Positions 7,879-16,894 of a DNA stretch of 64,000 bases are shown here, piece after piece. The notes under the pieces were generated by a model that saw only the letters and a list, made by a program, of their open reading frames with translations, did not search any database and had not been told where the DNA came from. The DNA comes from Clostridia bacterium (GTDB lineage: Bacteria; Bacillota; Clostridia; Christensenellales; Aristaeellaceae), in the NCBI GenBank assembly GCA_017464305.1, contig JAFUDS010000005.1, forward strand, positions 124,001 through 188,000. The letters are read 5' to 3'. Position 1 is the stretch's first letter, and each line of letters opens with the position of its first letter. The position numbers and the translations under genes are program-made.

Positions 7879-9888
7879 CTAAATTCTTTCCAACTCGATG
7901 ACGTCCCGCAGGCCATTGGCCAGGGCTTCATCCTCCAGCTGGCGGGTAATGTGGCTTTGCAGGGTTACCCGGGTTTCTGCCGGGGGAATCAGATACTTCC
8001 GCTCCCAGTCGAACTGATTGGTCCCGTCCCCCCGCAGGCGGAAGAAGGCCCGCATGCCGGTCAGCACCTGCTCCGTCAGCCCTACATTGGTAAAGCAGTC
8101 ATTCCGATAAAAATGGGCGAACATGCCATGCTCGGACCGGGCCATGGCTTCCCGAGTCTCCCGGACGGCTGCCAGCGCCCGATCCGTCCACAGGAAGGCC
8201 TGCAGATCGTTTCCCCGCAGGGCCTGCCGACAGGCCTGGGCAAAGGCCAGCACCGTTTCGCAGCCCGCCCGGTGCAGAATGGCCGGGGTCAGCAGCAGAT
8301 CCTCCAGAGCATGGGCTGCTGGGCCCCGCAGCTTCGCCAGCGCCGCCCGGCACTGCTGCTCATACCGGCCCCAGGAAGCAACGCCCGGTGCCGCGATGTC
8401 CGCCATCTGGGCCGCCTGGGCGTCAAAATCCTCCGCCGGGGCTGCCCAACTGATTTTCTGCACCCATTTTTCGCCCCGAGCCAGGGCATTGGCCATTTCC
8501 CGAACTGGGAAGTGATAGAATTGATCCCCCGCCCGGTCATCCTCGTGGGGGCCATAGGCAGCGGAGCTTTCGCCATACGCGGTCAGCAGGCAGCCCAGGG
8601 ATGCATCTTCAAAATAGTCCACCGCGTATTCCGCCGCCGCTTTTTCCAGATCGCAGTCCCCGTCCCGCCACAGGCGGCGAATCAGCTCCAGGGTGAACAG
8701 ATGGGGCCGAATGGAGCCGGAATTGATGATCCAGCACTGATCCCCGCCCCGCTCCAGGACGGTTTTCAGCTCCCGAATCACCAGAGGGAAGGGCACCTGC
8801 AGCATGGTCAGGTGGTTCGCGGCCTGCAGGTCGTAGAATCCGGCATGATAATAGATGCCGCTGGCCCCCGTTTTCTCCGGACCGGGCATGGCGTCGATCC
8901 GGGGATTATCCAGCCCCTGCCGCCGGGAAACCATTTTTCCGAAGCCGTTGTCGCTCCAAATACGGATCACTTCCTCCGGGATGTCCAGATGCCCATCCCG
9001 ATACAGGCTCATCATCTCGCCATACAGGTAGGAGCAGAACACCGCCTCCGGCTCCTTCTCCCGCACCATGGCCATTTGTTTGCGAATCATGGCGGAGATA
9101 AAAGCCCCCCGCTTCGCGTCCGTATCCATCTTCGGATCGTCATCCCAGAAGGCGTGATCTCCCTGGCCCCGGAAGCCCACCGTCCAGAGCACCGGCCGCC
9201 CTTCGTTCATCTGAATCCCCCGCCGCCACAGGGCCTCGAACTTCTCTGGATATTTGGAATAGGAGGGCTCCAGATGTGGCCAGGTCCGGGCAAACATGGG
9301 GGCCCCCAGCATCTCCGCGTGATGCTGGGCCAGCCTCAGCCCCATCTCAGAGGCCAGCAGGTTGATGATTTCCCCGTCGTACTGCCGATCCGTCCCGGCG
9401 ATGACCAGATTCCCGCCCAGCCGTAGCAAGGCCTCGAAGCTCCGCTGCCAGACCCGATGCCGCTGGGCCGGGGTAAAGCACCAGCCGTCCAGCAGCACCT
9501 CATCGTTGATGAACCATCCCCGCCAGCGCACCCGATAGGCTGGAGAAGCCCAGGTTTGATCCGGCACCTGGCAGGCCGCCACCCGATGATTCGGCAGGCC
9601 GCTCCACCAGCCAAAGGGCTTCACCCCCAGCAGCCGTTCGCTGACGGACAACAGGGCATAGACCGCCCCAAGGGCATCAGCGCAGGTGAGGCGAATTTCC
9701 GTCTCACTCACCTCCGCGGTATAGCTCTCCGCCGGAAGAGTGGGATCCAGCGTTACCTGAATACTATTTTCCGGTCCTTCCTGAGGTAAAATCTCCTCCA
9801 TATCCCGGCGCAAAATATCCGCCGCGTGATGAATGGGGGACAGGCTCTCCTCCGCAATGATCCGGGTCCGTTGGCTGAATTCAAACAT
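7879..9888 (-). CDS. glycoside hydrolase, GH115-like (alpha-glucuronidase type)
   Basis: 669 residues, no signal peptide, so probably intracellular. The N-terminus has a GH20b/GH67-like beta-alpha domain (GAVYALLSVSERLLGV near 94-109). The segment YRVRWRGWFINDEVLL near 142-157 resembles the conserved RGIFINDE strand of GH115, a family that removes 4-O-methylglucuronic acid from xylan. Later blocks such as GIYYHAGFYD and WIINSGSIRPH fit the TIM-barrel core. It is shorter than most GH115 enzymes (usually 800 or more), so the accessory C-terminal module may be missing. Its ATG overlaps the stop of the upstream GGDEF fragment by 8 bp. Family assignment is from motif memory; GH67-like is the alternative. 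Confidence 0.7.
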   Translation of the reverse strand: MFEFSQRTRIIAEESLSPIHHAADILRRDMEEILPQEGPENSIQVTLDPTLPAESYTAEVSETEIRLTCADALGAVYALLSVSERLLGVKPFGWWSGLPNHRVAACQVPDQTWASPAYRVRWRGWFINDEVLLDGWCFTPAQRHRVWQRSFEALLRLGGNLVIAGTDRQYDGEIINLLASEMGLRLAQHHAEMLGAPMFARTWPHLEPSYSKYPEKFEALWRRGIQMNEGRPVLWTVGFRGQGDHAFWDDDPKMDTDAKRGAFISAMIRKQMAMVREKEPEAVFCSYLYGEMMSLYRDGHLDIPEEVIRIWSDNGFGKMVSRRQGLDNPRIDAMPGPEKTGASGIYYHAGFYDLQAANHLTMLQVPFPLVIRELKTVLERGGDQCWIINSGSIRPHLFTLELIRRLWRDGDCDLEKAAAEYAVDYFEDASLGCLLTAYGESSAAYGPHEDDRAGDQFYHFPVREMANALARGEKWVQKISWAAPAEDFDAQAAQMADIAAPGVASWGRYEQQCRAALAKLRGPAAHALEDLLLTPAILHRAGCETVLAFAQACRQALRGNDLQAFLWTDRALAAVRETREAMARSEHGMFAHFYRNDCFTNVGLTEQVLTGMRAFFRLRGDGTNQFDWERKYLIPPAETRVTLQSHITRQLEDEALANGLRDVIELERI

Positions 9889-10120
9889 GAGCTTCCATCC
9901 TTCGCGTCTTTTTCTGATTCTTGACCTCGTACATCTTCATATCCGCCGCCTGTAGGCAGCTGTCCAGATCCGCCTCGCTCGTCGCGGGGCGGATGTACTG
10001 TCCCAGGGAAAGATCCAGACGGAAGGGCAGCTTCCTTTCCTCCTGAATTTCCGCCAGCTTCTGGCGCACCAGGCTGTCCGCCCCCAGGACATACTCTATA
10101 TTCTGGCTCTCTCCATTCAT
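9881..10120 (-). pseudogene. truncated GGDEF (diguanylate cyclase) C-terminal fragment
   Basis: An open frame of 79 codons starts at MNGESQNIEY and ends KKTRRMEAHV. The middle reads LPFRLDLSLGQYI, then SEADLDSCLQAADMKMYEVKNQKK, matching only the last third of a GGDEF domain. The GGDEF signature loop and the GTP-binding half are absent, so it cannot make c-di-GMP. It starts 6 bp after the Nudix stop and its end overlaps the GH115-like start, so it is probably still translated and may couple translation. A second, broken copy lies at 7758-7874 on the far side of the glycosidase gene. Confidence 0.7.
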
Positions 10121-10125
10121 TCCTT

Positions 10126-10740
10126 CTACTTCGCGAATTCCGCCAAGCCGATCCAAGTATAGACAGAAATGGGCTCCTCTGCCATCATCCGCCGGGCTTC
10201 CTCCCGGGTCACCAGGCGGAAGCCGTTAAACTGCTCCGAGCCCTCCGCGTGGCTCTGGGTCAGCTCGCTCTCCGCGTGGTCATACAGGTCGATCCGAACC
10301 ATGGCGTTGGATTCATCCGTCAGCCCCGGGGAGGAAAACAGGCAGGGATGGACCATCCGGAATTCGTCCTTCGGCCCCAGGGCGATCCCCGTTTCCTCGT
10401 ACAGCTCCCGAGCCGCCGTATCCCGAATGGCCTGGGGCCGATCCTTCCCCCGATCCTCCGGATCGATGAGCCCCGCGGGGACGCTGTCCACGAATTGCCC
10501 CAGGGGGTAGCGATACTCCCGGTTCAACAGCATGCGATCCTCCTGCCCCGGCCCGTGCCAGACGACGCAGAGGGAAACCGCGTCGGGAATCATGGCCCGG
10601 AACTGCTCCTCGGACAGGGCGGCCACCAGATCCTCCCGGCCCCGGCGGGTGGCGTCAAAATAATGCTTCCCCGGGGCGTATTGCAGATCAAAAACCTTGA
10701 TAAATCGGGTGTCCAGCAGGGTTTCCACAGGATAATTCAT
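10126..10740 (-). CDS. Nudix hydrolase (ADP-ribose/nucleoside-diphosphate-sugar type)
   Basis: 204 residues. The Nudix box is seen as AGLIDPEDRGKDRPQAIRD followed by TAARELYEETGI. The RELxEExGI core that binds the metal is intact, preceded by an unusually long loop. An FSSPGLTDE segment after the box is typical of ADP-ribose pyrophosphatases. The start follows AAAGGAAG. It sits in the sugar-utilisation operon, where it may clear nucleotide-sugar or ADP-ribose by-products. The substrate is unproven. Confidence 0.88.
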   Translation of the reverse strand: MNYPVETLLDTRFIKVFDLQYAPGKHYFDATRRGREDLVAALSEEQFRAMIPDAVSLCVVWHGPGQEDRMLLNREYRYPLGQFVDSVPAGLIDPEDRGKDRPQAIRDTAARELYEETGIALGPKDEFRMVHPCLFSSPGLTDESNAMVRIDLYDHAESELTQSHAEGSEQFNGFRLVTREEARRMMAEEPISVYTWIGLAEFAK

Positions 10741-10761
10741 TTCAACCGGCTTCCTTTCTCT

Positions 10762-12267
10762 TTAAAACGCGAAGGGCTCCAGGGGCAGGCCGTTGGCCGC
10801 GAAAAGGTTCACCAGGCCGTAATCCGTCCAGGCGTAGCGGGCGTGCAGCGGATGCTCGACCCCCGCTGCCGTCAGATGCAGGAAGGGGCCTTCCAGCATG
10901 GCCCGGGCGGGCACGAAGTTCCCATCCGCCCCGGCCAGCTCCAGCAGGGCCGGCTCCTTTCCGTCCCGGGCCATCAGGGGCTGATCCGTCGTCAGGGTCA
11001 TCATGCTGCCCTCGATTGTCCGCCCCGTGACCTGAGGAGCCTTCTCCCCCTTTTCGCCGTAGATGATCTCCCGCGCCAGCTCGTACAGCCGCTCCCCTAC
11101 CACCCGCTTGTTGGTGGGGTGCAGGTTGTTGAATTCTCCCTGATCGATCAGGCAGGCCATGCCCGTGTTCCGCATCCGGTCCCGGGTGGCGCTCTGCCGC
11201 AGCCGCAGGGCGGGCCAGGTCTTGGTGTCCGTCTTCCCCTGCTCCAGCCACATGGGCAGTTGCACAAACAGGAAGGGCAGGCCCTCCTCCTGGAAGGTTT
11301 CCCGCCAGCGGTCGATAAGGGACATCATGAGGGTGTCATATTTGCTGTCCACGCTGGTGGCGTCGGTCTCCCCTTGATAGAACAGGATTCCCGTCAGGGT
11401 CAGGGGCGCCAGGGGGGCCACCATGGTGTCGTACAGCCCGGCTGGCCGGAAGGGATCCGCCGGCCCCGCCGGAGGATTCCAGGGGTTGGGGCCCAGCTCC
11501 TTTTCCACCTCAGCCCATTCGCAGCCCGGATGCTCCGCGCGGTACTTCCCCGCCGCGTCGTTCCAGGCATTCAGCACCCGGCGGAACTCCCGCTCCTTTT
11601 CCAGATATTCCTCCAGGGTGATCCCCGCGGCCTTTTTCTCATATTCCTCCAGATAGCGAAGGCCCTCCGCCGTCCGCCGCAGCCACTTTTCCTCCATCCA
11701 GCAGGTGATGGAGGTGCCGCCCCAATAGCAGTCGATAACCCCCACCGGCACCTGCAGATGGCGCTGCAGCTTCATGGCGAAGAAATACGCCGCCGCGCTC
11801 ATATCCTGCCCTCGGCCGGGGCCGATGGCCTGCCAGCGAACCTGGTCCCAGGCCTGCTGCCGCTCCTGGCTGAACCAGGCTTGCTTCGGCACGTTGAAGT
11901 ATCGCACCATGGGGTTCACATGGCTGGCGATGAGCTCCGGCCCCTCGTCCGCGTTGCGCAGCTCCAGCTCCATGTTGCTCTGCCCTCCGGCCAGGAACAC
12001 CTCTCCGATGGAAATGTCCAAGGCGCAGAAGGTTTCCTGCCCGTCGGAGACCAGCAGCCGGCACCCCGTGTTCGCCGCCTGGGCCGGCAGCACCACCAGG
12101 AACCTCCCCCCGAAGGCCCGGGCCTCCCCCTGGGCCAGCAGGGCGTCCTTCCCGTCCCGCAGCTCCACATGGATGCGGGCCCCGTCCTCCGCCTCGCCGA
12201 AGATCCGGAGCTCTTTTCCGCGGCAAAGCACCGCGCCGTCCGAGAATATGGGGGATACTTTCAACAT
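10762..12267 (-). CDS. sialate O-acetylesterase-family carbohydrate esterase (SGNH fold)
   Basis: 501 residues from the ATG at 12267 (GGAGGG 7 bp upstream; a TTG one codon earlier is possible). The nucleophile block is AGGQSNMELE near 92-101, the glycine/oxyanion block is FYQGETDATS near 278, and the acid-base block DQGEFNNLHPTNK is near 375. All three SGNH signatures are intact. There is no signal peptide. In a mannan locus the natural role is probably removal of acetyl groups from imported acetylated manno-oligosaccharides rather than from sialic acid, since no sialate genes are present. It is separated from the phosphorylases by a strong hairpin. Confidence 0.88.
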   Translation of the reverse strand: MLKVSPIFSDGAVLCRGKELRIFGEAEDGARIHVELRDGKDALLAQGEARAFGGRFLVVLPAQAANTGCRLLVSDGQETFCALDISIGEVFLAGGQSNMELELRNADEGPELIASHVNPMVRYFNVPKQAWFSQERQQAWDQVRWQAIGPGRGQDMSAAAYFFAMKLQRHLQVPVGVIDCYWGGTSITCWMEEKWLRRTAEGLRYLEEYEKKAAGITLEEYLEKEREFRRVLNAWNDAAGKYRAEHPGCEWAEVEKELGPNPWNPPAGPADPFRPAGLYDTMVAPLAPLTLTGILFYQGETDATSVDSKYDTLMMSLIDRWRETFQEEGLPFLFVQLPMWLEQGKTDTKTWPALRLRQSATRDRMRNTGMACLIDQGEFNNLHPTNKRVVGERLYELAREIIYGEKGEKAPQVTGRTIEGSMMTLTTDQPLMARDGKEPALLELAGADGNFVPARAMLEGPFLHLTAAGVEHPLHARYAWTDYGLVNLFAANGLPLEPFAF

Positions 12268-12292
12268 CAACGCGCCCTCCTATTGAAAGAAT

Positions 12293-12319
12293 GAAGGCGG
12301 GGGCTTTGCCCCCGCCTTC
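12293..12319 (-). terminator. GC-rich hairpin between phosphorylase and esterase genes
   Basis: GAAGGCGGGGGC and GCCCCCGCCTTC form a perfect 12-bp stem with a 3-nt loop. On the minus strand the following bases (ATTCTTTC) are only partly T-rich. Partial termination or an mRNA stability element fits best. Confidence 0.6.
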
Positions 12320-12368
12320 CGGAAAATTACAGGAACATGCAAGTGAATATTTCTCTTCACTCTGCTAT

Positions 12369-13544
12369 TTATTTTCGACCCAGATAGGCCAAATTCCTTT
12401 CGATCAATTCCAATCTCTGCTTGACCCCGTCCACGGAGCGCAAGGCGTCCTCCGGGGTATGGAAAACATAGTCGATCATCCGATCCACATCCATCTCCGC
12501 CACGTGCATCCGGGTGTCGGAGGAAGCATAGTACAAATATACTTTCCCGTCCTCGTCCGCAATGGCGCCATTGGTAAACACCACGTTGCTGACATCCCCG
12601 ACCCGTTCCCGGCCCAGAGGGCCCAGCAGCATGCCGCCAGGCTCGGCGATCACCTTCGCGGGATCCTGCAGATCCGTGGCGAAGGCATACAGCACATACC
12701 GCAGCCCCGCCGCCGTGTTCCGCACCCCGTGGGCCAGATGAATCCAGCCCTTCTCCGTCTTGATGGGCACTGCGCCGGCGCCATTCTTGCTTTCGGTAAT
12801 GGTGTGATACCGGCGGCGGCTGATGATCTTCTCCTCGTCAATGACCGGATTCGTGATGTCCGCGCACAGGCCAAAGCCGATGCCGCCGCCGCTTCCGGTC
12901 TCGATGAAATCATCCATGGGCCGGGTGTAGAAGGCGTACTTCCCTTCCACGAATTCCGGATGGAGCACCACGTTCCGCTGCTGGGGGGACCGCAGAGTTT
13001 TCAGATTCGGCAGCCGCTCCCAGGTTTCCAGATCCTTCGTCCGCACAATGCCCGCCGCGGCCACCGCCGCGGATAGATCGGGATTGTCCGGATCCTTGCT
13101 CTCCGAGCAGAACACGCCGTAGATCCAGCCGTCCTCATGCTGGGTCAGACGCATGTCGTATACATTTGTCTCCGCCTTCTCCGTGTCCGGCAGCAGGATG
13201 GGCCGATCCCGGAAGCGGAAGCCCTCCGTGGGCCGGTCGCTCTCCGCCACGGCGAAAAAGCTCTTCCGGTCCATGCCCTCTACCCGAACCACCAGGCAGT
13301 ATTTATCCCCCAGCTTGATGGCGCCGCTGTTCAGGGTGGCATTCACCCCCAGCCGCTGCATCATGAAAGGGTTGGTCTCCGGGTTGGCGTCGTACATCCA
13401 GAAGGGAGGCACATGCTCCCGAGTCAGCACCGGGTTACGATACCGGCTGTACAGCCCGTTATAAAAATGCTCATCCACCGGATTCGGCCGGGACAGCAGC
13501 CGCTCGTAGGCCTCCATCAATGATTCAAAACTTCTCGCCCGCAT
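12369..13544 (-). CDS. 4-O-beta-D-mannosyl-D-glucose phosphorylase, GH130 subfamily 1
   Basis: 391 residues. The ATG at 13544 is chosen because GGGAAGG lies 9 bp upstream and family members begin about here; the in-frame ATG at 13589 overlaps the previous gene. Blocks matching GH130_1 include [18 protein letters not shown] near 47, [21 protein letters not shown] near 70, [19 protein letters not shown] and [18 protein letters not shown]. The enzyme would split mannosyl-beta-1,4-glucose with phosphate to mannose 1-phosphate and glucose (EC 2.4.1.281). It follows the other GH130 gene and the 2-epimerase that makes its substrate. Confidence 0.9.
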   Translation of the reverse strand: MRARSFESLMEAYERLLSRPNPVDEHFYNGLYSRYRNPVLTREHVPPFWMYDANPETNPFMMQRLGVNATLNSGAIKLGDKYCLVVRVEGMDRKSFFAVAESDRPTEGFRFRDRPILLPDTEKAETNVYDMRLTQHEDGWIYGVFCSESKDPDNPDLSAAVAAAGIVRTKDLETWERLPNLKTLRSPQQRNVVLHPEFVEGKYAFYTRPMDDFIETGSGGGIGFGLCADITNPVIDEEKIISRRRYHTITESKNGAGAVPIKTEKGWIHLAHGVRNTAAGLRYVLYAFATDLQDPAKVIAEPGGMLLGPLGRERVGDVSNVVFTNGAIADEDGKVYLYYASSDTRMHVAEMDVDRMIDYVFHTPEDALRSVDGVKQRLELIERNLAYLGRK

Positions 13545-13563
13545 TTGCTTTCGCCTTCCCCCA

Positions 13564-14595
13564 TCAATAATGATGCACCGCTTCTTCATCCGCCCAGTTC
13601 AGCACGCTGTGGCCTTTGATGTACTGAACCACTTCGTCCACCTTGGTGAAGGCCAGGCCCACATGGGTGTCCGCGCAGCCGTAATAGATGGCGATGCGCC
13701 CGGTGGCCTCGTCCTGCAGCGTCGCGCAGGGGAACACCACGTTGGGCACGAACCCGGTCACCTCGTAGGGCTCCTCGGGAGTCAGCAGATAGTTTTCGCA
13801 GCGATACAGCACCTTGCTGGGCTCGTCGATGTCCAGAATCGCGCCGCCCATGGAATAGACGAAGCCATTGCAGGTGCTGGACACGCCATGGTAGAACATG
13901 AGCCAGCCCTCGGTGGTCTCGATGGGGGCTGCGCCGGCGCCGATCTTCACGCTCTCCCACCATTCACTGCCCCTGCCCATCACATGACGATGCCGGCCCC
14001 AGTAGATCATGTCTGGGGATTCGGACAGGAAGATATCCCCAAAGGGGGTGTGTCCGCTATCGGAGGGCCGGGACAGCAGCTTGAAGTTGCCGCCAATGCG
14101 CCGGGGGAACAGCACCGCGTTGCGGTTGAAGGGAATGAAGGGATTTTCCACCCGGGTAAAGGTCTTGAAATCCTGGGTCTTGGCCATGCCGATGGCCGCG
14201 CCGAAGAAATCCGTGCACCAGATGATGTAATAGGTGTCCTCCACCTTCACCAACCGGGGATCATAGGCGTAATGGGGCAGCATGGGCTCGCCCTTTTCGT
14301 CCGTGAAGGGCACCTTTTCCCGCTCCACCTCCCAGTGGATGCCGTCCTTGGAATGGCCCAGGTACACATGGGGAATGCCGTTCACCTGCTCGCCCCGCAG
14401 CACGGCGATGAAGCCATCCTCCCAGGGAGCCACGGCGCTGTTGAAGATTCGGGCGATTTCCGGCGTGGGGTTCCGGCCCAGGATGGGATTCTCCGTATAG
14501 CGCCAAATGGGGGCTGCCGTCTTCAGATCGGCCGGCTTCTCCTGCCAGGGGATGTTGGGCAAAGCGCCCGCGTTCAATATCTTAATTTCAGACAT
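13564..14595 (-). CDS. beta-1,4-mannooligosaccharide phosphorylase, GH130 (probably subfamily 2)
   Basis: 343 residues from the ATG at 14595, preceded by AGAGGAG. A longer open frame upstream is only repeat DNA read through. Recognisable GH130 blocks are [20 protein letters not shown] near 33, [19 protein letters not shown] near 104 and [11 protein letters not shown] near 285. These enzymes phosphorolyse beta-1,4-mannooligosaccharides from the non-reducing end, giving mannose 1-phosphate (EC 2.4.1.319). With the second GH130 and the 2-epimerase it forms the usual two-phosphorylase mannan pathway. The two GH130 proteins are clearly different subfamilies, not a recent duplication. Confidence 0.87.
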   Translation of the reverse strand: MSEIKILNAGALPNIPWQEKPADLKTAAPIWRYTENPILGRNPTPEIARIFNSAVAPWEDGFIAVLRGEQVNGIPHVYLGHSKDGIHWEVEREKVPFTDEKGEPMLPHYAYDPRLVKVEDTYYIIWCTDFFGAAIGMAKTQDFKTFTRVENPFIPFNRNAVLFPRRIGGNFKLLSRPSDSGHTPFGDIFLSESPDMIYWGRHRHVMGRGSEWWESVKIGAGAAPIETTEGWLMFYHGVSSTCNGFVYSMGGAILDIDEPSKVLYRCENYLLTPEEPYEVTGFVPNVVFPCATLQDEATGRIAIYYGCADTHVGLAFTKVDEVVQYIKGHSVLNWADEEAVHHY

Positions 14596-14626
14596 GGTTT
14601 TTTCTCCTCTCTGTTGTGTAGTCATG

Positions 14627-14820
14627 TGCGCGCGGGAGTTCCCCTCCGGGGCACGGCTCGCGCCTCCGTTCCAGACGTAGCGGCACAAAGCGGCTGCCTT
14701 CGCAATAGGATTCGCACGCGCACCGCGGGTGCAAGCGCCTCGCGCACCGCGCGCGGTATGCTCGCCACCCGCTAAGTGCCGACGTCTTCCAAGGGCCCCG
14801 GAGTGAAACATCCCTTCGCA
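14627..14820 (+). repeat. dispersed intergenic element, copy 1
   Basis: It begins TGCGCGCGGGAGTTCCCCTC and ends AAACATCCCTTCGCA. Between lie shared blocks GTTCCAGACGTAGCGGCAC and CTAAGTGCCGACGTCTTCC. It fills the gap between the epimerase stop (14822) and the GH130 start. Unlike copies 2, 3 and 5 its right flank is coding DNA and does not pair with the left flank. It creates a spurious N-terminal extension of the GH130 frame. Confidence 0.8.
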
Positions 14821-14821
14821 A

Positions 14822-15985
14822 TTAGTCCGGCATTTTCGCCTCGATCAACCGCAGGCACATGCGGCTGTTATGGTAGGGGCATTTCCACTCCTCCACCATG
14901 GGCCGCTCCGTCAGGCTGCCGTCCTCATAGACGGACCAATACCATTCCCCATTGGGCCGAGGATCCACGATCATCCGCTGGATCGTTTCCCACTGGGTCT
15001 GCAGATCCGCTGCCCAGGCGGGATCCTTAGTCATTTCCCATCCGCAGTGCAGGCCCAGCATAGTCTCCGCCTGCACCCACCAGATCCGCAGCTCGCTGAC
15101 CTCTCCGGCCACCCATTCGTTCTTCAGCCCATGCTCCGTAAACGCCCGCTCCCGGACGCTTTCCAGCAGATCCAGACACATGGCCCGGTAAGGCGCCCGG
15201 TCCTTCTCCGGCAGGAACTCCTGGGCCGAATCCCACAGCAGCCATCCGCTCTCGATGTCGTGGCCATAGCTCTGCATATCCAACAGGGGGCGATACTCAT
15301 CGTCCATGAAGACCTCCAGCCGGCGCTTCTCCGGGTTGTACATCTTCTTCAGCAGGATCTCCAGGGCCCGCAGCCCCGCCTGCCACACATGATCCTCCGG
15401 CTCCGCCCGGTGCAGCTCCGTGTAAGCCTCCAGCACGTGCAGCAGGGTGTTCATGGTCCGGGTAGCCATGACCCCATTCTCGCTCAGCTTCTCATTGCTC
15501 TCCGGAGAGAAATCCGCCTGATAGGCCTCCCCGTATCCGTTATAGACGGTGCACTTTTCCTCGATGACCCGATACAGGGCTCGGGCCTTCTCCAGGGCCT
15601 CCCGCTTCCCCGTCAGCCGGTAATAGGCGGACAGGCCGTAGATGGCGAAGGCCTGGCAATAGGTATGCTTGGTGGTGTCCGCAGGCTTCCCATCGTAGGT
15701 CACACTCCAGTAGACGCCCCCGTGAGCCTCGTCCTCAAACATCTTCAGGGCTTCATAGGCCCAGTCCGCGTACCGGCGGTACTCCCCGCTGCCTAGGATC
15801 CGGGCGGCGGCGGAAAAGGTCCAGAGGATGCGGCTGTGCAGGATGCAGCCCTTGTCCGCCTCCCGCTGGATGTTCAACCCTTTGTCCACATAGCCGTAAA
15901 ACCCGCCGTGTTTTTCGTCCTTCAGCCCCTCCCAGAAGGGTAGAATCTTCCAGGTCAGATGATCCCGCAATTCCTGTTGTAGCAT
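14822..15985 (-). CDS. cellobiose/mannobiose 2-epimerase (AGE family)
   Basis: 387 residues, an (alpha/alpha)6 barrel protein of the N-acylglucosamine 2-epimerase family. Conserved blocks are KHGGFYGYVDKG near 26, LHSRILWTFSAAAR near 50, TKHTYCQAFAIYGLSAYY near 109, SYGHDIESGWLLWD near 238 and KCPYHNSRMCLRL near 368. The histidines in GHDIE and CPYHN are the usual catalytic pair. It epimerises the reducing-end sugar of beta-1,4 disaccharides (EC 5.1.3.11), here most likely mannobiose to mannosyl-glucose. It sits upstream of the GH130 genes in the same operon, which supports that substrate. Confidence 0.92.
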   Translation of the reverse strand: MLQQELRDHLTWKILPFWEGLKDEKHGGFYGYVDKGLNIQREADKGCILHSRILWTFSAAARILGSGEYRRYADWAYEALKMFEDEAHGGVYWSVTYDGKPADTTKHTYCQAFAIYGLSAYYRLTGKREALEKARALYRVIEEKCTVYNGYGEAYQADFSPESNEKLSENGVMATRTMNTLLHVLEAYTELHRAEPEDHVWQAGLRALEILLKKMYNPEKRRLEVFMDDEYRPLLDMQSYGHDIESGWLLWDSAQEFLPEKDRAPYRAMCLDLLESVRERAFTEHGLKNEWVAGEVSELRIWWVQAETMLGLHCGWEMTKDPAWAADLQTQWETIQRMIVDPRPNGEWYWSVYEDGSLTERPMVEEWKCPYHNSRMCLRLIEAKMPD

Positions 15986-16000
15986 CTTTCTTACCCTTTC

Positions 16001-16876
16001 TTATCCCTTAACGGATCCGCTGGCCAGGCCCGCGTACACCTGCTTCTGGAAGATCAGGAAGACCACCAGAGAGGGAATCAGCGTCAGCAGCACGCCCGCG
16101 CAAATGATGTTATAGGAGCTCTTGAAAGGCCCGGAGAAGGAATATAGTGCCGTGGAGATGGTTCGCCAGGAGTTGGACTGCAAGTACAGGTTGGCGTTGT
16201 AATACTCGTTGTAGACCCCCACGCCCTTCAGCACCGCCACGGTGATGATGGCCGGCTTGGTCAGGGGCAGCAGAATCTTGAAGAACACCCCGAAGTAGGT
16301 GCACCCCTCCAGCACCGCGCTTTCATCCAGCGCGCCGTCCAGGTTTTCAAAATACTGCAGGAAGATGTAGATGGAGATGACATCCGTGCCGCTCATCAGG
16401 ATCATGTACCCCACGATGGAGTTCAGGAAGCCCAGCTGCCGCATGATGTCATAGGTGGTCACCTGCATAGCGATGCCAGGGATCAGGGTCGCGATCATGA
16501 ACAGGTTCCGGATCAGGCCGTTGCCCGGGAACCGGAAGCGGTTCAGCACATAGGCCAGCATGGAGCCCATCATGACGGAAACGATGACCACCACCACTAC
16601 CACGGAGGCCGAGGTCAGGAAGGCTCGGGGCATATCCCCGTCCACCCACACCTGGCGGTAGTTGTCGAAATTCAGCCAATTCTGGGGCAGGTCCATGGCG
16701 TTGGTGGTCGCGTATTCCTCCGCCGTCTTGAAGGAGGTGGTAAAGGAGGAAACGATGGGCAGCAGCGCGATGAAGCACGCCAGCAGCAGCGCCGCGTACT
16801 CCAGGGCCTTGATGATGATTCGCTGAATCTTCGCCGCTGTGTTGGTTGTCCGAACCGCCGTTGTTACATTAGACAT
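16001..16876 (-). CDS. carbohydrate ABC transporter permease, MalG type (manno-oligosaccharide locus)
   Basis: 291 residues with six predicted membrane helices, the first near 26-46. The EAA loop reads DESAVLEGCTYFGVFFKILLP near 185, where ESA replaces the usual EAA. It ends GLASGSVKG as usual. A good ribosome site (AAGGAGGCGGCGAAG) precedes the ATG, 18 bp after the partner permease. It probably imports beta-manno-oligosaccharides, judged by the enzymes in the same operon. No ATPase is encoded nearby. Confidence 0.92.
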   Translation of the reverse strand: MSNVTTAVRTTNTAAKIQRIIIKALEYAALLLACFIALLPIVSSFTTSFKTAEEYATTNAMDLPQNWLNFDNYRQVWVDGDMPRAFLTSASVVVVVVIVSVMMGSMLAYVLNRFRFPGNGLIRNLFMIATLIPGIAMQVTTYDIMRQLGFLNSIVGYMILMSGTDVISIYIFLQYFENLDGALDESAVLEGCTYFGVFFKILLPLTKPAIITVAVLKGVGVYNEYYNANLYLQSNSWRTISTALYSFSGPFKSSYNIICAGVLLTLIPSLVVFLIFQKQVYAGLASGSVKG

Positions 16877-16894
16877 TCTTCGCCGCCTCCTTTC

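Noticed and set aside
10249-12294. 681-codon open frame on the plus strand
   Set aside because: Antisense to the Nudix and acetylesterase genes; shadow coding of GC-rich DNA.
14596-14811. 72-residue N-terminal extension of the GH130 protein
   Set aside because: The extension is a translation of dispersed element copy 1; the internal ATG at 14595 has a proper ribosome site and matches the family start.
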